Virus record (IMG/VR): IMGVR_UViG_3300042905_002332
Coordinates: 1 to 28,250 of that record
Strand: one strand, 5' to 3'
Length of the DNA stretch: 28,250 nucleotides
Origin: a virus
Shown here: piece after piece, positions 6,855 to 12,971 of the stretch
Numbering within the stretch: the stretch's first letter is position 1
Layout of the letters: each line of letters opens with the position of its first letter
The notes under the pieces: model-generated
The model's input: the letters and a program-made list of their open reading frames with translations, nothing else
Told to the model about the DNA's origin: nothing
Database searches by the model: none
Translations under genes and position numbers: made by a program

Positions 6855-7048
6855 TTGCACTCCTTCCATTTGAATTGAGGTTTCCCGTTCTTGTCGGCCA
6901 CCCATTCGGCATGACCTGCTAGAACTGCCTGTTGCTGCATTTGATCAGTCCCGTTATCGAACCCTTTAATCAAACACATCGTAACCAAAACCACGAACAA
7001 CAGCGTGCATGGAATTACTAGCGAGTATTGCCAGTGTTTGTCGTTCAC
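6851..7048 (-). CDS. small membrane-anchored phage protein
   Basis: 65 residues from GTG 7048 (GTGA overlap 7045-7048, preceded by AAGGAGGCC). One hydrophobic segment near the N-terminus (SLVIPCTLLFVVLVTMCLI) is followed by a soluble tail with QQAVLAGHAEWV and GKPQFKWKECK. The 'AGHAEWVxDxxGxxxFKWK' tail recurs in small phage proteins of unknown role, in my recollection. It is probably inserted in the inner membrane with the tail outside or in the cytoplasm; the sequence does not settle orientation. Confidence 0.72.
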   Translation of the reverse strand: MNDKHWQYSLVIPCTLLFVVLVTMCLIKGFDNGTDQMQQQAVLAGHAEWVADKNGKPQFKWKECK

Positions 7049-7227
7049 GGCTTGGCCTCCTTCTCTTCCCACAGCAGCAGATCGGCGCGGAGAGCGTCGT
7101 TCTCGGATTCGAGTTGCTTGATCCGATCCTCCAGTTTTCGCACCTGAAAGGCGATTGCGCGGAGTTCGCGTGGATGGTTGCAATCGGGAGACTCCGCTAG
7201 GAAAAGGATTCGTTCCTCAACACTCAC
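7045..7227 (-). CDS. small coiled-coil protein of the tandem run
   Basis: 60 residues from GTG 7227 (GTGA overlap 7224-7227, AAGGAGGCC upstream); a second GTG at 7221-7223 is possible. It holds a helical stretch (SVEERILFLAESPDCNHPRE) and a heptad helix (VRKLEDRIKQLESENDALRA), ending EEKEAKP. It shares the LEDRIKxLE signature and the KEAKP tail with neighbouring genes. No catalytic motif. Confidence 0.68.
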   Translation of the reverse strand: MSVEERILFLAESPDCNHPRELRAIAFQVRKLEDRIKQLESENDALRADLLLWEEKEAKP

Positions 7228-7493
7228 AGCTTGGCCTCCTTGGCTTTGCGCCACATTTCTTTTCCGACAGATCCAGTTTCCTCGGCGTCTAATGTCCAAA
7301 ACATTTTATCCCCCGCCTCCTCCAGCCTCTGGATGCGCTCCATGTAGTGCTTGCAGTCTCCATCGTATTTGTCCCACAAAGCGCGGAGACGGTTTTCGAG
7401 TTCGGTGACGTGCTGCTTAAGATCTTCGTTCTCCTTCGCCATGTCTCCGATGGATTTGCACAAGCGTGCGTGCGCTTCGTATTCGGGGTTCAT
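7224..7493 (-). CDS. coiled-coil protein, paralogue of the gene at 6193-6489
   Basis: 89 residues from ATG 7493 (ATGA overlap 7490-7493). The N-terminal half (MNPEYEAHARLCKSIGDMAK, ENEDLKQHVTELENRLRALW) matches its paralogue. The C-terminal half instead carries RIQRLEEAGDKMFWTLDAEE and a WRKAKEAKL tail that resembles the gene at 7924-8286, so this copy looks like a mosaic of two neighbours. Its final codons supply AAGGAGGCC for the downstream GTG. Confidence 0.72.
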   Translation of the reverse strand: MNPEYEAHARLCKSIGDMAKENEDLKQHVTELENRLRALWDKYDGDCKHYMERIQRLEEAGDKMFWTLDAEETGSVGKEMWRKAKEAKL

Positions 7494-7600
7494 CTCTTGT
7501 TCTCCTTTGCTCGCTGCCATGCATTGGCCAGCAGCCGATAGTTTGAGTCGGAAATGGTGCCGTCCTTCAGCCACTCAAGCAGCTCGTCGCCGGTACTCTT
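7369..7600. repeat. duplicated segment, copy B (pairs with 6365-6596)
   Basis: Second copy of the 232-bp block. The flanks diverge abruptly on both sides, so the repeat looks like the surviving core of an older tandem duplication or the product of recombination between related small genes. Confidence 0.9.
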
Positions 7601-7927
7601 GAGTAGATTGATGTGGTCGTTGAGCAATCCAATCTCGTTACGCAGACACTTCTCAGGCCGCTGAAACTCGTCCATATCAGTGCGTCTCCAGCACTCATAG
7701 GTCGTCTCTGTTCGCTTTGGTGAATGGCAGTATGGACAGTTCATGGTCTTGCCTCCTTCCACTTTCCAACCGTCCTCAGGAATGCCTCGTGATGTGGTTT
7801 GTGTTGTGTATTCAGTCATGTGTTTTGTTGTTTTGTTTCTGCATTTGTGGAAGAATGGAAACATGAATCGCCCCATCCATCCAATAAAGTCTCCGCAATT
7901 CTGACAGCAATAGCTTGGATGTCTCAC
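7490..7927 (-). CDS. zinc-knuckle plus coiled-coil protein, paralogue of 6486-6854
   Basis: 145 residues from GTG 7927, which overlaps the upstream stop as GTGA with AAGGAGGCC in front. It has two Cys clusters: CCQNCG near residue 8 with a later HKC, and NCPYC near residue 63 followed by YECW and EKC. These look like small zinc-binding knuckles. The C-terminal 37 residues duplicate the end of the gene at 6486-6854. ATG 7744 has its own strong site (GGAAGGAGGCAAGACC) and would give an 84-residue product starting MNCPYCHS, so two products or an earlier gene fusion are possible. Function unknown. Confidence 0.68.
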   Translation of the reverse strand: MRHPSYCCQNCGDFIGWMGRFMFPFFHKCRNKTTKHMTEYTTQTTSRGIPEDGWKVEGGKTMNCPYCHSPKRTETTYECWRRTDMDEFQRPEKCLRNEIGLLNDHINLLKSTGDELLEWLKDGTISDSNYRLLANAWQRAKENKR

Positions 7928-8286
7928 GGCTTGGCCTCCTTGGCTTCATCCCAGTTCTCGGATGCGCTCTGGCAAACCCTGCAAGGCCCACAGTACATAC
8001 ACCCACATCCAAGCCTTGCATCAAGAGCATCACCCGCCTCCTCCAGCCGCTTTATGCGGTCTTGTAACCCACGCACAACAACCACTCCCTGCTCGATTTC
8101 GTCTGTTCCAAGCAATTCTCGGAACTCTTCGCGGAGGCTGACTCTTTGATCGGCTTGAAGCCGTGCGGTGTTACGCTCTGCAATGAGCAGTCGAATGCGA
8201 TCATGGGCATCGGCTAGTTTGTGTTCTACGTCCAGCAAGTACGCCTGAGCTGACTGGAGTGGGGTCATAATTTCTTTTGGTTTCAT
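7924..8286 (-). CDS. coiled-coil protein with Cys cluster, first gene of the coupled run
   Basis: 120 residues, start ATG 8286 (MKPKEI; ATG 8268 is an alternative). A long helix (AQAYLLDVEHKLADAHDRIR) and a second one (LQDRIKRLEEAGDALDARL) are followed by a compact Cys-rich motif GCGCMYCGPCRVCQ and the tail NWDEAKEAKP. The LxDRIKRLEEAGD segment and the tail are shared with 7224-7493. The Cys cluster may bind zinc. It heads the tightly coupled genes that run down to 4937; the 55 bases upstream show no clear promoter. Confidence 0.72.
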   Translation of the reverse strand: MKPKEIMTPLQSAQAYLLDVEHKLADAHDRIRLLIAERNTARLQADQRVSLREEFRELLGTDEIEQGVVVVRGLQDRIKRLEEAGDALDARLGCGCMYCGPCRVCQSASENWDEAKEAKP

Positions 8287-8341
8287 AGATACAAAATTTA
8301 TTGAGCGTTATCTCGGAATGCGCTCCCCTCCGTGATGCGGT

Positions 8342-8779
8342 TCAGAACGGCTTCGGATCAAGATCGTCGCCATCGACCTCGGCAATCGGAACCTCGCGCA
8401 TGTTCTTGATGCGGAGCGTCTTCTTCGTCTCGCCGTTGACCATATACTCCTCAAAGCGAGCGGTGATGAGCAGTTCCAAGCCGGTCATTGACTTCAGGAA
8501 CGCCGCGTAGCTGCCCTTGACCCCAAGGAAGTCGTACTCGGTTCCATCGGGAACATTGTGTTTCGTTGCGGCGACAAGCTGATTGACGCGGAACCAGACA
8601 TTCTCCTGATTGATGAAGCGGTCAGTGATGGATGCGCCATCTTCAGTCTTGAACGTAACCTTACAGACCTCGCGGCCCTTCGCATCGAGCGTTTCCTCGA
8701 CCTTGGCTACGGTGACGGTGTAGTCGCCTTCGGCATCGATGTATCGGCCTCCGGCATCTCGGCGGTTTACTTGGAACAT
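8342..8779 (-). CDS. small SSB-like (OB-fold type) protein
   Basis: 145 residues, start ATG 8779. Beta-rich throughout: GDYTVTVAKVEETLDAKGRE, CKVTFKTEDGASITDRFI, TGLELLITARFEEYM and KTLRIKNMREV fit the strand pattern of phage OB-fold ssDNA-binding proteins located next to RecE/RecT genes. The acidic C-terminus DGDDLDPKPF resembles an SSB partner-recruiting tip, though less exactly than the larger protein at 4167-4907. It is immediately downstream of the RecE-like nuclease, so coating ssDNA for annealing is the likely role (inference). Confidence 0.66.
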   Translation of the reverse strand: MFQVNRRDAGGRYIDAEGDYTVTVAKVEETLDAKGREVCKVTFKTEDGASITDRFINQENVWFRVNQLVAATKHNVPDGTEYDFLGVKGSYAAFLKSMTGLELLITARFEEYMVNGETKKTLRIKNMREVPIAEVDGDDLDPKPF

Positions 8780-8793
8780 AATTTATTCGGTGG

Positions 8794-9588
8794 TTAGTTT
8801 TCGGATTTATTCAAGACCCACTTAGGGCATGAAAGGGTTTGTGTCGCTGTTGGATAGGCTGGCCAACTGTCCAGTGCGCGGCATTCGTGCAGCGTCGAGA
8901 TTGCTTTGCGTCGCAGATTCGCGCCAGCCTGAAGCCATTCGGCATCCAGTCGATAGATGGCGACAGCATACGGAGCCTTACGCTCGACCGCCACGAAGAT
9001 GAAGCTATCTGCTCCAGTCATCTCCAGATAGTGCGCGGCCTGTATGTGATAACCAAACGATGCGATGGTTCGCAGGAACGCCTCGGGCGATGCGTCGTCG
9101 GTTGTTTTGATGTCAACGAGCGTATGACCCTCGATCCACAGATCGGGACGCGCCTTAAGGGCGATGCCGGTTTCCTCGTCTTGAGCGAACACGCTGGCTT
9201 CGATCCGGTGGTCGAGATGAATGATGTCCCAGAACGGATGGCGACGGACACTGTTGGCCACTCCTTGCACATCGATGTCTTCAGCGTGAGTCAGGTGGAT
9301 GCGGCTCTTGTGCTGCTCCTTCCACGCTTTGCCCTCCTTCGTACGTCCGTCGATGTCCGGCGGAACAACGGCAACGACTTGCGAGTAGAGTTGCGGCTCC
9401 AGCACAGCGGTATGAATCGCCGTACCCATCTGCATCGACTTCGTCGGCTCCTGATGCTCCTCTAGTGCGGCTTTGTAATGAGCCGGGGACTTGAGGATCT
9501 TGGACATCATCGACTTAGAGAGAGCATCAACGGCGTGATACTTCTCCGCTGGCATGTCGAGATTGACGTGTTGGTTGAGAATGCTCAT
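8794..9588 (-). CDS. RecE-like PD-(D/E)XK exonuclease
   Basis: 264 residues, the size of the C-terminal nuclease domain of RecE (exodeoxyribonuclease VIII) used alone by many phages. Visible signatures: SKSMMSKILKSPAHY near residue 25, MGTAIHTAVLEP with H59, ALKARPDLWIEG with D149, LVDIKTT with D159 and K161 (the PD-(D/E)XK core), and FGYHIQAAHYLE with Y180 and Q183. It would chew one strand of linear duplex DNA from the ends, leaving an overhang for the annealing protein RecT encoded two genes upstream. All core residues are intact. Start ATG 9588. Confidence 0.92.
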   Translation of the reverse strand: MSILNQHVNLDMPAEKYHAVDALSKSMMSKILKSPAHYKAALEEHQEPTKSMQMGTAIHTAVLEPQLYSQVVAVVPPDIDGRTKEGKAWKEQHKSRIHLTHAEDIDVQGVANSVRRHPFWDIIHLDHRIEASVFAQDEETGIALKARPDLWIEGHTLVDIKTTDDASPEAFLRTIASFGYHIQAAHYLEMTGADSFIFVAVERKAPYAVAIYRLDAEWLQAGANLRRKAISTLHECRALDSWPAYPTATQTLSCPKWVLNKSEN

Positions 9589-9589
9589 T

Positions 9590-10192
9590 TTAACCTTGGG
9601 TTAGAATTTCTTCGTTGGTTGGCCATGATGTCCCCTCAGTCTTTGACCAGAAGTTCTTGGCAACCTCCTCATTTCCACCGGCCAGACGCAGGTACTCGGT
9701 CTTGCGCTCAGCACGGACCTTGGCGTTGTACGCTTGCTGACGCACATCGCTGTACTTCTCAAGGCACTCGTCGCGCACCTTAACGAACTCGGTGTCGTCC
9801 TGAGTGTATTCCTCAAAATTAGAAGCCTTCTGTGAACCAGCTTCAACGCCGACGTACTTTAAAACAATCTGAGGAGTGTCGCTGGTAATTTTGATTTTGG
9901 GATGGCTGTAGCTGTTCTCCTCAATGCAGATCATTCCCTCAATCGCCTTGGCGGCAATTTGCTCGTCTAGGAAGCCGAAGTTTGAAGAGTGGTATCCCAA
10001 TTTAAGCGTCCAAACTTTAATAGCTTCAGCAGGCTTGGTGTAGCCGCGCCACTCGCTGCGGCGTAGTGCTTCGGACAATGTAATCGGAGGCTTGATGCTT
10101 CGCTCGATTGCTTCCAACCGAATGGAGTCGTTCAACTCCTCGTTGGTTAAATCGATGATTTCGTTTCGGCTAAGTTGAGAAAAGGGTTTCAT
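9590..10192 (-). CDS. unknown protein between RecT and RecE-like genes
   Basis: 200 residues, ATG 10192. N-terminal helical segment (LSRNEIIDLTNEELNDSIRL), a middle part SEALRRSEWRGYTKPAEAIK, a beta stretch (IKITSDTPQIVLKYVGVEAG), and a charged helical C-terminus (VRQQAYNAKVRAERKTEYLR then NFWSKTEG). I recognise no family. It lies 1 base from the RecE-like start and 8 bases from the RecT stop, so it is probably co-translated with the recombination pair; an accessory role is inference. Confidence 0.72.
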   Translation of the reverse strand: MKPFSQLSRNEIIDLTNEELNDSIRLEAIERSIKPPITLSEALRRSEWRGYTKPAEAIKVWTLKLGYHSSNFGFLDEQIAAKAIEGMICIEENSYSHPKIKITSDTPQIVLKYVGVEAGSQKASNFEEYTQDDTEFVKVRDECLEKYSDVRQQAYNAKVRAERKTEYLRLAGGNEEVAKNFWSKTEGTSWPTNEEILTQG

Positions 10193-10200
10193 GTTTTTCC

Positions 10201-11025
10201 TTATTCAGTGGGCGGGTTGGCGAACGCCTTAGCCTTGGAGATGAAGCCGTCGGCATCGGTGACGATCATGTTGGCCACCTTGGCGCTGACATCGCGGAAG
10301 TTCTGGCCTTCCTTGATAAGGTTCTTGCTGATGAGGAACGCGTTGGCGATATCAGAATGTGGCTCAAGAATCTGCTCTAACTTCTCAACGAGCGAGAAGG
10401 CTGGTTCCGGCGTCACATTGACCGTCTGGCGCGTCGTAGCGGTGATGGTGGGTGTTGACGGCGAGGAGGAGAAGTCGGCCACTTCCTCGACGCAATATCG
10501 ACCCTGAGTAATGCGGGGGTCGAGCATCCTTGTGGCGAGACTCACAAGACGCGCACGCATCATAGCTGCTGGGAATTTCTGCCAACCACTCCCCGCTTTA
10601 GCAGGAAGCAAACCGGCCAACTTCGCATCTTCAGTCGTAAACGAAATACGGATCTTCTTCTGCCCCTTGCAAAAGTCAGCAATGGCAGCTTGGGCGTCAA
10701 ATTGCACCCAATCCACGTCCCACCCTGCATCCATTAGACCGGACAACATAGCCTCGGATTTCATGGCAATCTGGCCATTTATGACGTGGTTAGACCTCTT
10801 CCAAGTCAGCGGAGTTTGCTGACTCGCAATGCACTCAAGTGCCAGAACATACCCTTGCTCGGCCTTGGTAAGTCCAAAGAGTCCTGAGTGGGCCATCCAC
10901 TCTCCAAGCGTCTTCACAGCGTCTAGAGACGTGCATGCTTGGGAGTAGAAGTCTGCTCCTGATTGAGGTTGCTGTTCAAGTGACTGCGGCTGATTTGCCG
11001 CGACTGATATCGATGTATTACTCAT
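10201..11025 (-). CDS. recT: RecT-family ssDNA annealing protein
   Basis: 274 residues, typical RecT size. Conserved features: NHVINGQIAMKSEAMLSGLM at about 79-98 (the 'yvI.Gk...ml' block), then GWQKFPAAMMRARLVSLATR at 147-166 (W..FP..M..AR), DPRITQGRYCVEEV at 169-182. These match the RecT core that binds ssDNA and pairs complementary strands. Its neighbour is a RecE-like exonuclease, so together they form a single-strand-annealing recombination system for replication and repair of the phage genome. The low-complexity Ser/Thr linker near 186-205 and the helical C-terminus are typical of this family. Confidence 0.9.
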   Translation of the reverse strand: MSNTSISVAANQPQSLEQQPQSGADFYSQACTSLDAVKTLGEWMAHSGLFGLTKAEQGYVLALECIASQQTPLTWKRSNHVINGQIAMKSEAMLSGLMDAGWDVDWVQFDAQAAIADFCKGQKKIRISFTTEDAKLAGLLPAKAGSGWQKFPAAMMRARLVSLATRMLDPRITQGRYCVEEVADFSSSPSTPTITATTRQTVNVTPEPAFSLVEKLEQILEPHSDIANAFLISKNLIKEGQNFRDVSAKVANMIVTDADGFISKAKAFANPPTE

Positions 11026-11076
11026 GGTTTTGTCTTGTTTTTGTTCTCTGACACGTCTGCCATTCAGCAGACAAAA

Positions 11077-11649
11077 TTATTTAGAAATCATCGGATACTT
11101 TCGGTGATGCGCTTCGTGGCATTGCTTGCAAAGCCACCTTACATCAAGCCGCTTATCTTGATCGTAACTTTCGTGATGAGCCTCTGGAACGCACGTCTTC
11201 ATGCAAGCTGAACAGGATTGCGGCCTGATAAGCTTTCCAGACTTCAGCGCCAACATGACTGCCTTTCTCGACTTCTGCTTCTCTGGATATTTTATCTGAG
11301 ATGCCCTGTTCAATCGACGCGCTCGTTCAAGATACTTCTGGTATCTAACTGCATCATTCTTGATGTTGAAATACGTCTGTCGATGGTACTCGGACCTTTT
11401 GGACAGGTTAGCTGCGTAGTAACCTTTGCCATACTCGCTCAGCCGCTCCTTGTTCTCGGCACACCATTTTTTCTGATAGGCCGAAAGCTTCTCCTTATTG
11501 TCCCGCTTGTATTGCTTGCAGCATGACTTGCAATACCTCTGGTGGCCGTCACTGCTTGTTCGTGTCTTTGAGAATTCTGGGAAACTCTTCTCGATCTTAC
11601 ACTTGCCACACGGCTTAGTCGCTTGAACCTGTTCAACCTCGGTCGTCAT
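11077..11649 (-). CDS. zinc-ribbon plus HNH-like nuclease
   Basis: 190 residues, ATG 11649 (ATGA overlap with the HTH gene at 11646). The N-terminus has a zinc ribbon, CGKCKIEKSFPEFSKTRT through YCKSCCKQYK. A long basic helical region built from repeats of the type 'Nxe+lsxYxkxyxAxN' follows (about 50-100). The C-terminus carries CSACMKTC, PEAHHESYDQD and WLCKQCHEAHHRKYP, a HNH/His-Me type zinc fold. This layout matches phage-borne HNH endonucleases, many of them homing enzymes. It is related in architecture to the HNH gene at 20869-21660. Confidence 0.78.
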   Translation of the reverse strand: MTTEVEQVQATKPCGKCKIEKSFPEFSKTRTSSDGHQRYCKSCCKQYKRDNKEKLSAYQKKWCAENKERLSEYGKGYYAANLSKRSEYHRQTYFNIKNDAVRYQKYLERARRLNRASQIKYPEKQKSRKAVMLALKSGKLIRPQSCSACMKTCVPEAHHESYDQDKRLDVRWLCKQCHEAHHRKYPMISK

Positions 11650-11864
11650 AGCTTCACTTCCTCCTGAGCCTTCGGTTTCCGTGCGAACGGATTTACTTCA
11701 TCTCGCATCACCTTTGAATCAAGCAGCGCGGCCAAATCTGATTCCGTGAACAAAATGCGACGACCGACGCGGCGGTGTTGCGCGCCCTCCCGGCAGAGTC
11801 GGCGCAATGTCTCGCTGCATACGTTCAGCATCTCAGCAGCAGTCTTGGTCGTGTAGCACTTCAT
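11646..11864 (-). CDS. excisionase-type HTH (MerR-like) protein
   Basis: 72 residues from ATG 11864. A winged helix-turn-helix of the excisionase/HTH_17 class covers most of it: YTTKTAAEMLNVCSETLRRL, then CREG, RRVGRRILFTESDLAALLDS. Such proteins act as Xis-type directionality factors or small transcription regulators. No integrase is visible, so excisionase function is unproven; regulation from the inverted repeats just upstream is equally likely. ATG 11864 fits the domain start better than the longer in-frame option. Confidence 0.82.
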   Translation of the reverse strand: MKCYTTKTAAEMLNVCSETLRRLCREGAQHRRVGRRILFTESDLAALLDSKVMRDEVNPFARKPKAQEEVKL

Positions 11865-11877
11865 GGTTCGTTGGTTA

Positions 11878-11953
11878 TGCAATCAGGTGATCATTACAGG
11901 TAAAAATCCGAAACCTCGTTGCGCCACCTCGACGCACTCTACGCCTGATTGCA
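11878..11953. promoter_or_regulatory. 10-bp inverted repeat pair, candidate operator
   Basis: TGCAATCAGG at 11878-11887 and its exact reverse complement CCTGATTGCA at 11944-11953 flank the leader of the excisionase-like gene. A third partial copy (TTGCATCAGG) lies near 11980 inside a candidate promoter. This spacing suits binding by a small HTH protein, perhaps the one encoded at once downstream (autoregulation is inference). Confidence 0.5.
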
Positions 11954-11968
11954 GAAAATCGTTGTGAC

Positions 11969-11997
11969 AAGTTATGGGTTGCATCAGGTCGAGTCAA
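11969..11997 (-). promoter_or_regulatory. candidate sigma-70-like promoter for the 11864 gene
   Basis: Reading leftward, TTGACT (11992-11997) and TAACTT (11969-11974) are separated by 17 bases, upstream of the excisionase-like gene in a 150-base gap. The -10 element is imperfect. Confidence 0.4.
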
Positions 11998-12014
11998 ATC
12001 TTTTTTCATGTTTC

Positions 12015-12542
12015 TCACTTCCAAGCTGCGGCAACCATCGATTCGATGGTGTTGACGGGTGGCTGATGCTTGGTTTTGCGGGGTTTTTCGCTGGGTCTTC
12101 CGAGTGATTCTTTCATCTCTTCCAGCCAGTTGACATCCTCGTCTTGGCTCTTGCCCATCTCCTTCGCGTCGGAATACAAGTCGGCCATCTGCTTGTTCAG
12201 CCTCTTGATTTCTTTCAAAGCCTTTCGCAGTTCGCCATCCATCGCGATGACCCGGCGTTCCAACGCCCGATGCTCAACCAAGATCATGGCGTCCTTGGAG
12301 TTCTCATCGGATGGTAACCAGTCGCAGCCCTTCCACATGCGGTGGACATGATCGAAAACAAGCACCTTCGACTTGGGATGCCTCATCGAGTTGAACGCTC
12401 GGCTCGCTCTACCCAAGTCGCACTGCATATTGACCATGATGTGGGCCAGAACCTGCGAGCGGTTCGGATCGGCATCGTGATGCAGCGGCTCCATCAAGCG
12501 GAACATGCTGCGGTGTGTTGCTCCATTCTCTAAGTAACTCAT
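12015..12542 (-). CDS. unknown protein with coiled coil
   Basis: 175 residues, ATG 12542. The N-terminal half (LENGATHRSMFRLMEPLHHD, NMQCDLGRASRAFNSMR, FDHVHRMWKGCDWLP) has no family I recognise. Residues about 90-125 form a strong charged coiled coil (ALERRVIAMDGELRKALKEI, KRLNKQMADLY). It ends with a basic linker (KPRKTKHQPP) and the short helix MVAAAWK. Single gene directly downstream of a TTGACA-type promoter candidate. Confidence 0.75.
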   Translation of the reverse strand: MSYLENGATHRSMFRLMEPLHHDADPNRSQVLAHIMVNMQCDLGRASRAFNSMRHPKSKVLVFDHVHRMWKGCDWLPSDENSKDAMILVEHRALERRVIAMDGELRKALKEIKRLNKQMADLYSDAKEMGKSQDEDVNWLEEMKESLGRPSEKPRKTKHQPPVNTIESMVAAAWK

Positions 12543-12550
12543 AGGAACTT

Positions 12551-12580
12551 GTAATGCACTCTTCTACGACCATTTGTCAA
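12551..12580 (-). promoter_or_regulatory. candidate sigma-70-like promoter upstream of 12542
   Basis: Leftward reading gives a consensus TTGACA (12575-12580), an 18-base spacer, and a weak CATTAC (12551-12556) about 10 bases from the start codon. If the -10 is right the leader would be nearly absent. The palindrome cluster 12648-12690 lies upstream. Confidence 0.38.
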
Positions 12581-12647
12581 CTTCATTCAAACGAACTTTC
12601 ATCTAACCCACTTCTTGCTAATTAAAAGTTCGCATAGCTGTCGCTAT

Positions 12648-12690
12648 CTCCCCTATTGGGAGTTACTTAACTCCCCATAAATAGGGAGTA
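12648..12690. promoter_or_regulatory. overlapping palindromes, alternating CTCCC/GGGAG arms
   Basis: Four alternating arms CTCCC-GGGAG-CTCCC-GGGAG give three mutually exclusive pairings. The central one, GGGAGTTACTTAACTCCC (12658-12675), has perfect 8-bp arms; ACTCCC/GGGAGT (12670-12675, 12684-12689) and CTCCC/GGGAG (12648-12652, 12658-12662) flank it. This suits either cooperative operator sites or an RNA switch. The gap 12543-12971 otherwise holds only the promoter candidate and a doubtful reading frame. Confidence 0.55.
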
Positions 12691-12912
12691 CAATTCCGCT
12701 TTCGCAGACTTGCTTGAACCGCTCCCTGCCGGGGCGGACGCAGTCAGCGGCGGAATTGAAACCCCTCCAAGACCGCTCAATCGCTCGTTCGACATAGCGT
12801 TCAATCGCTCAGAAAGGGGCTGTAGAGCGTTTTTGATTGGCGAATGACGTGTTGATACCGTTGCGCTATTGGCGACGCGTAGGGGCGAGGGGGAGGATGG
12901 ATGGATTTTCAT
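12667..12912 (-). CDS. doubtful small protein, Ser/Ala-rich
   Basis: 81 residues from ATG 12912, or 42 from ATG 12795. Low-complexity C-terminal half (SIPPLTASAPAGSGSSKSAK) ending ELYSLFMGS. No domain, and only a weak AAGAG before the ATG. It has the same direction as its neighbours, and its stop falls inside the palindrome cluster. It could be real or a chance frame in a regulatory gap. Confidence 0.3.
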   Translation of the reverse strand: MKIHPSSPSPLRVANSATVSTRHSPIKNALQPLSERLNAMSNERLSGLGGVSIPPLTASAPAGSGSSKSAKAELYSLFMGS

Positions 12913-12971
12913 GCTCTTGGATAGGGGGTAGAATGGCCGACAAGTTAGATGCGCGGGGCGGATTGGAGAAG

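Noticed and set aside
7741-7815. Open stretch ending in a TGA that overlaps ATG 7744, with a WKEARP tail like the neighbouring genes
   Set aside because: No ATG/GTG/TTG start in frame (only a CTG); possibly a remnant of an older gene end, but not callable.
11646-11864. Reading the HTH gene as proof of a temperate phage
   Set aside because: No integrase or attachment site is visible; excisionase-type HTH proteins also serve as ordinary regulators.
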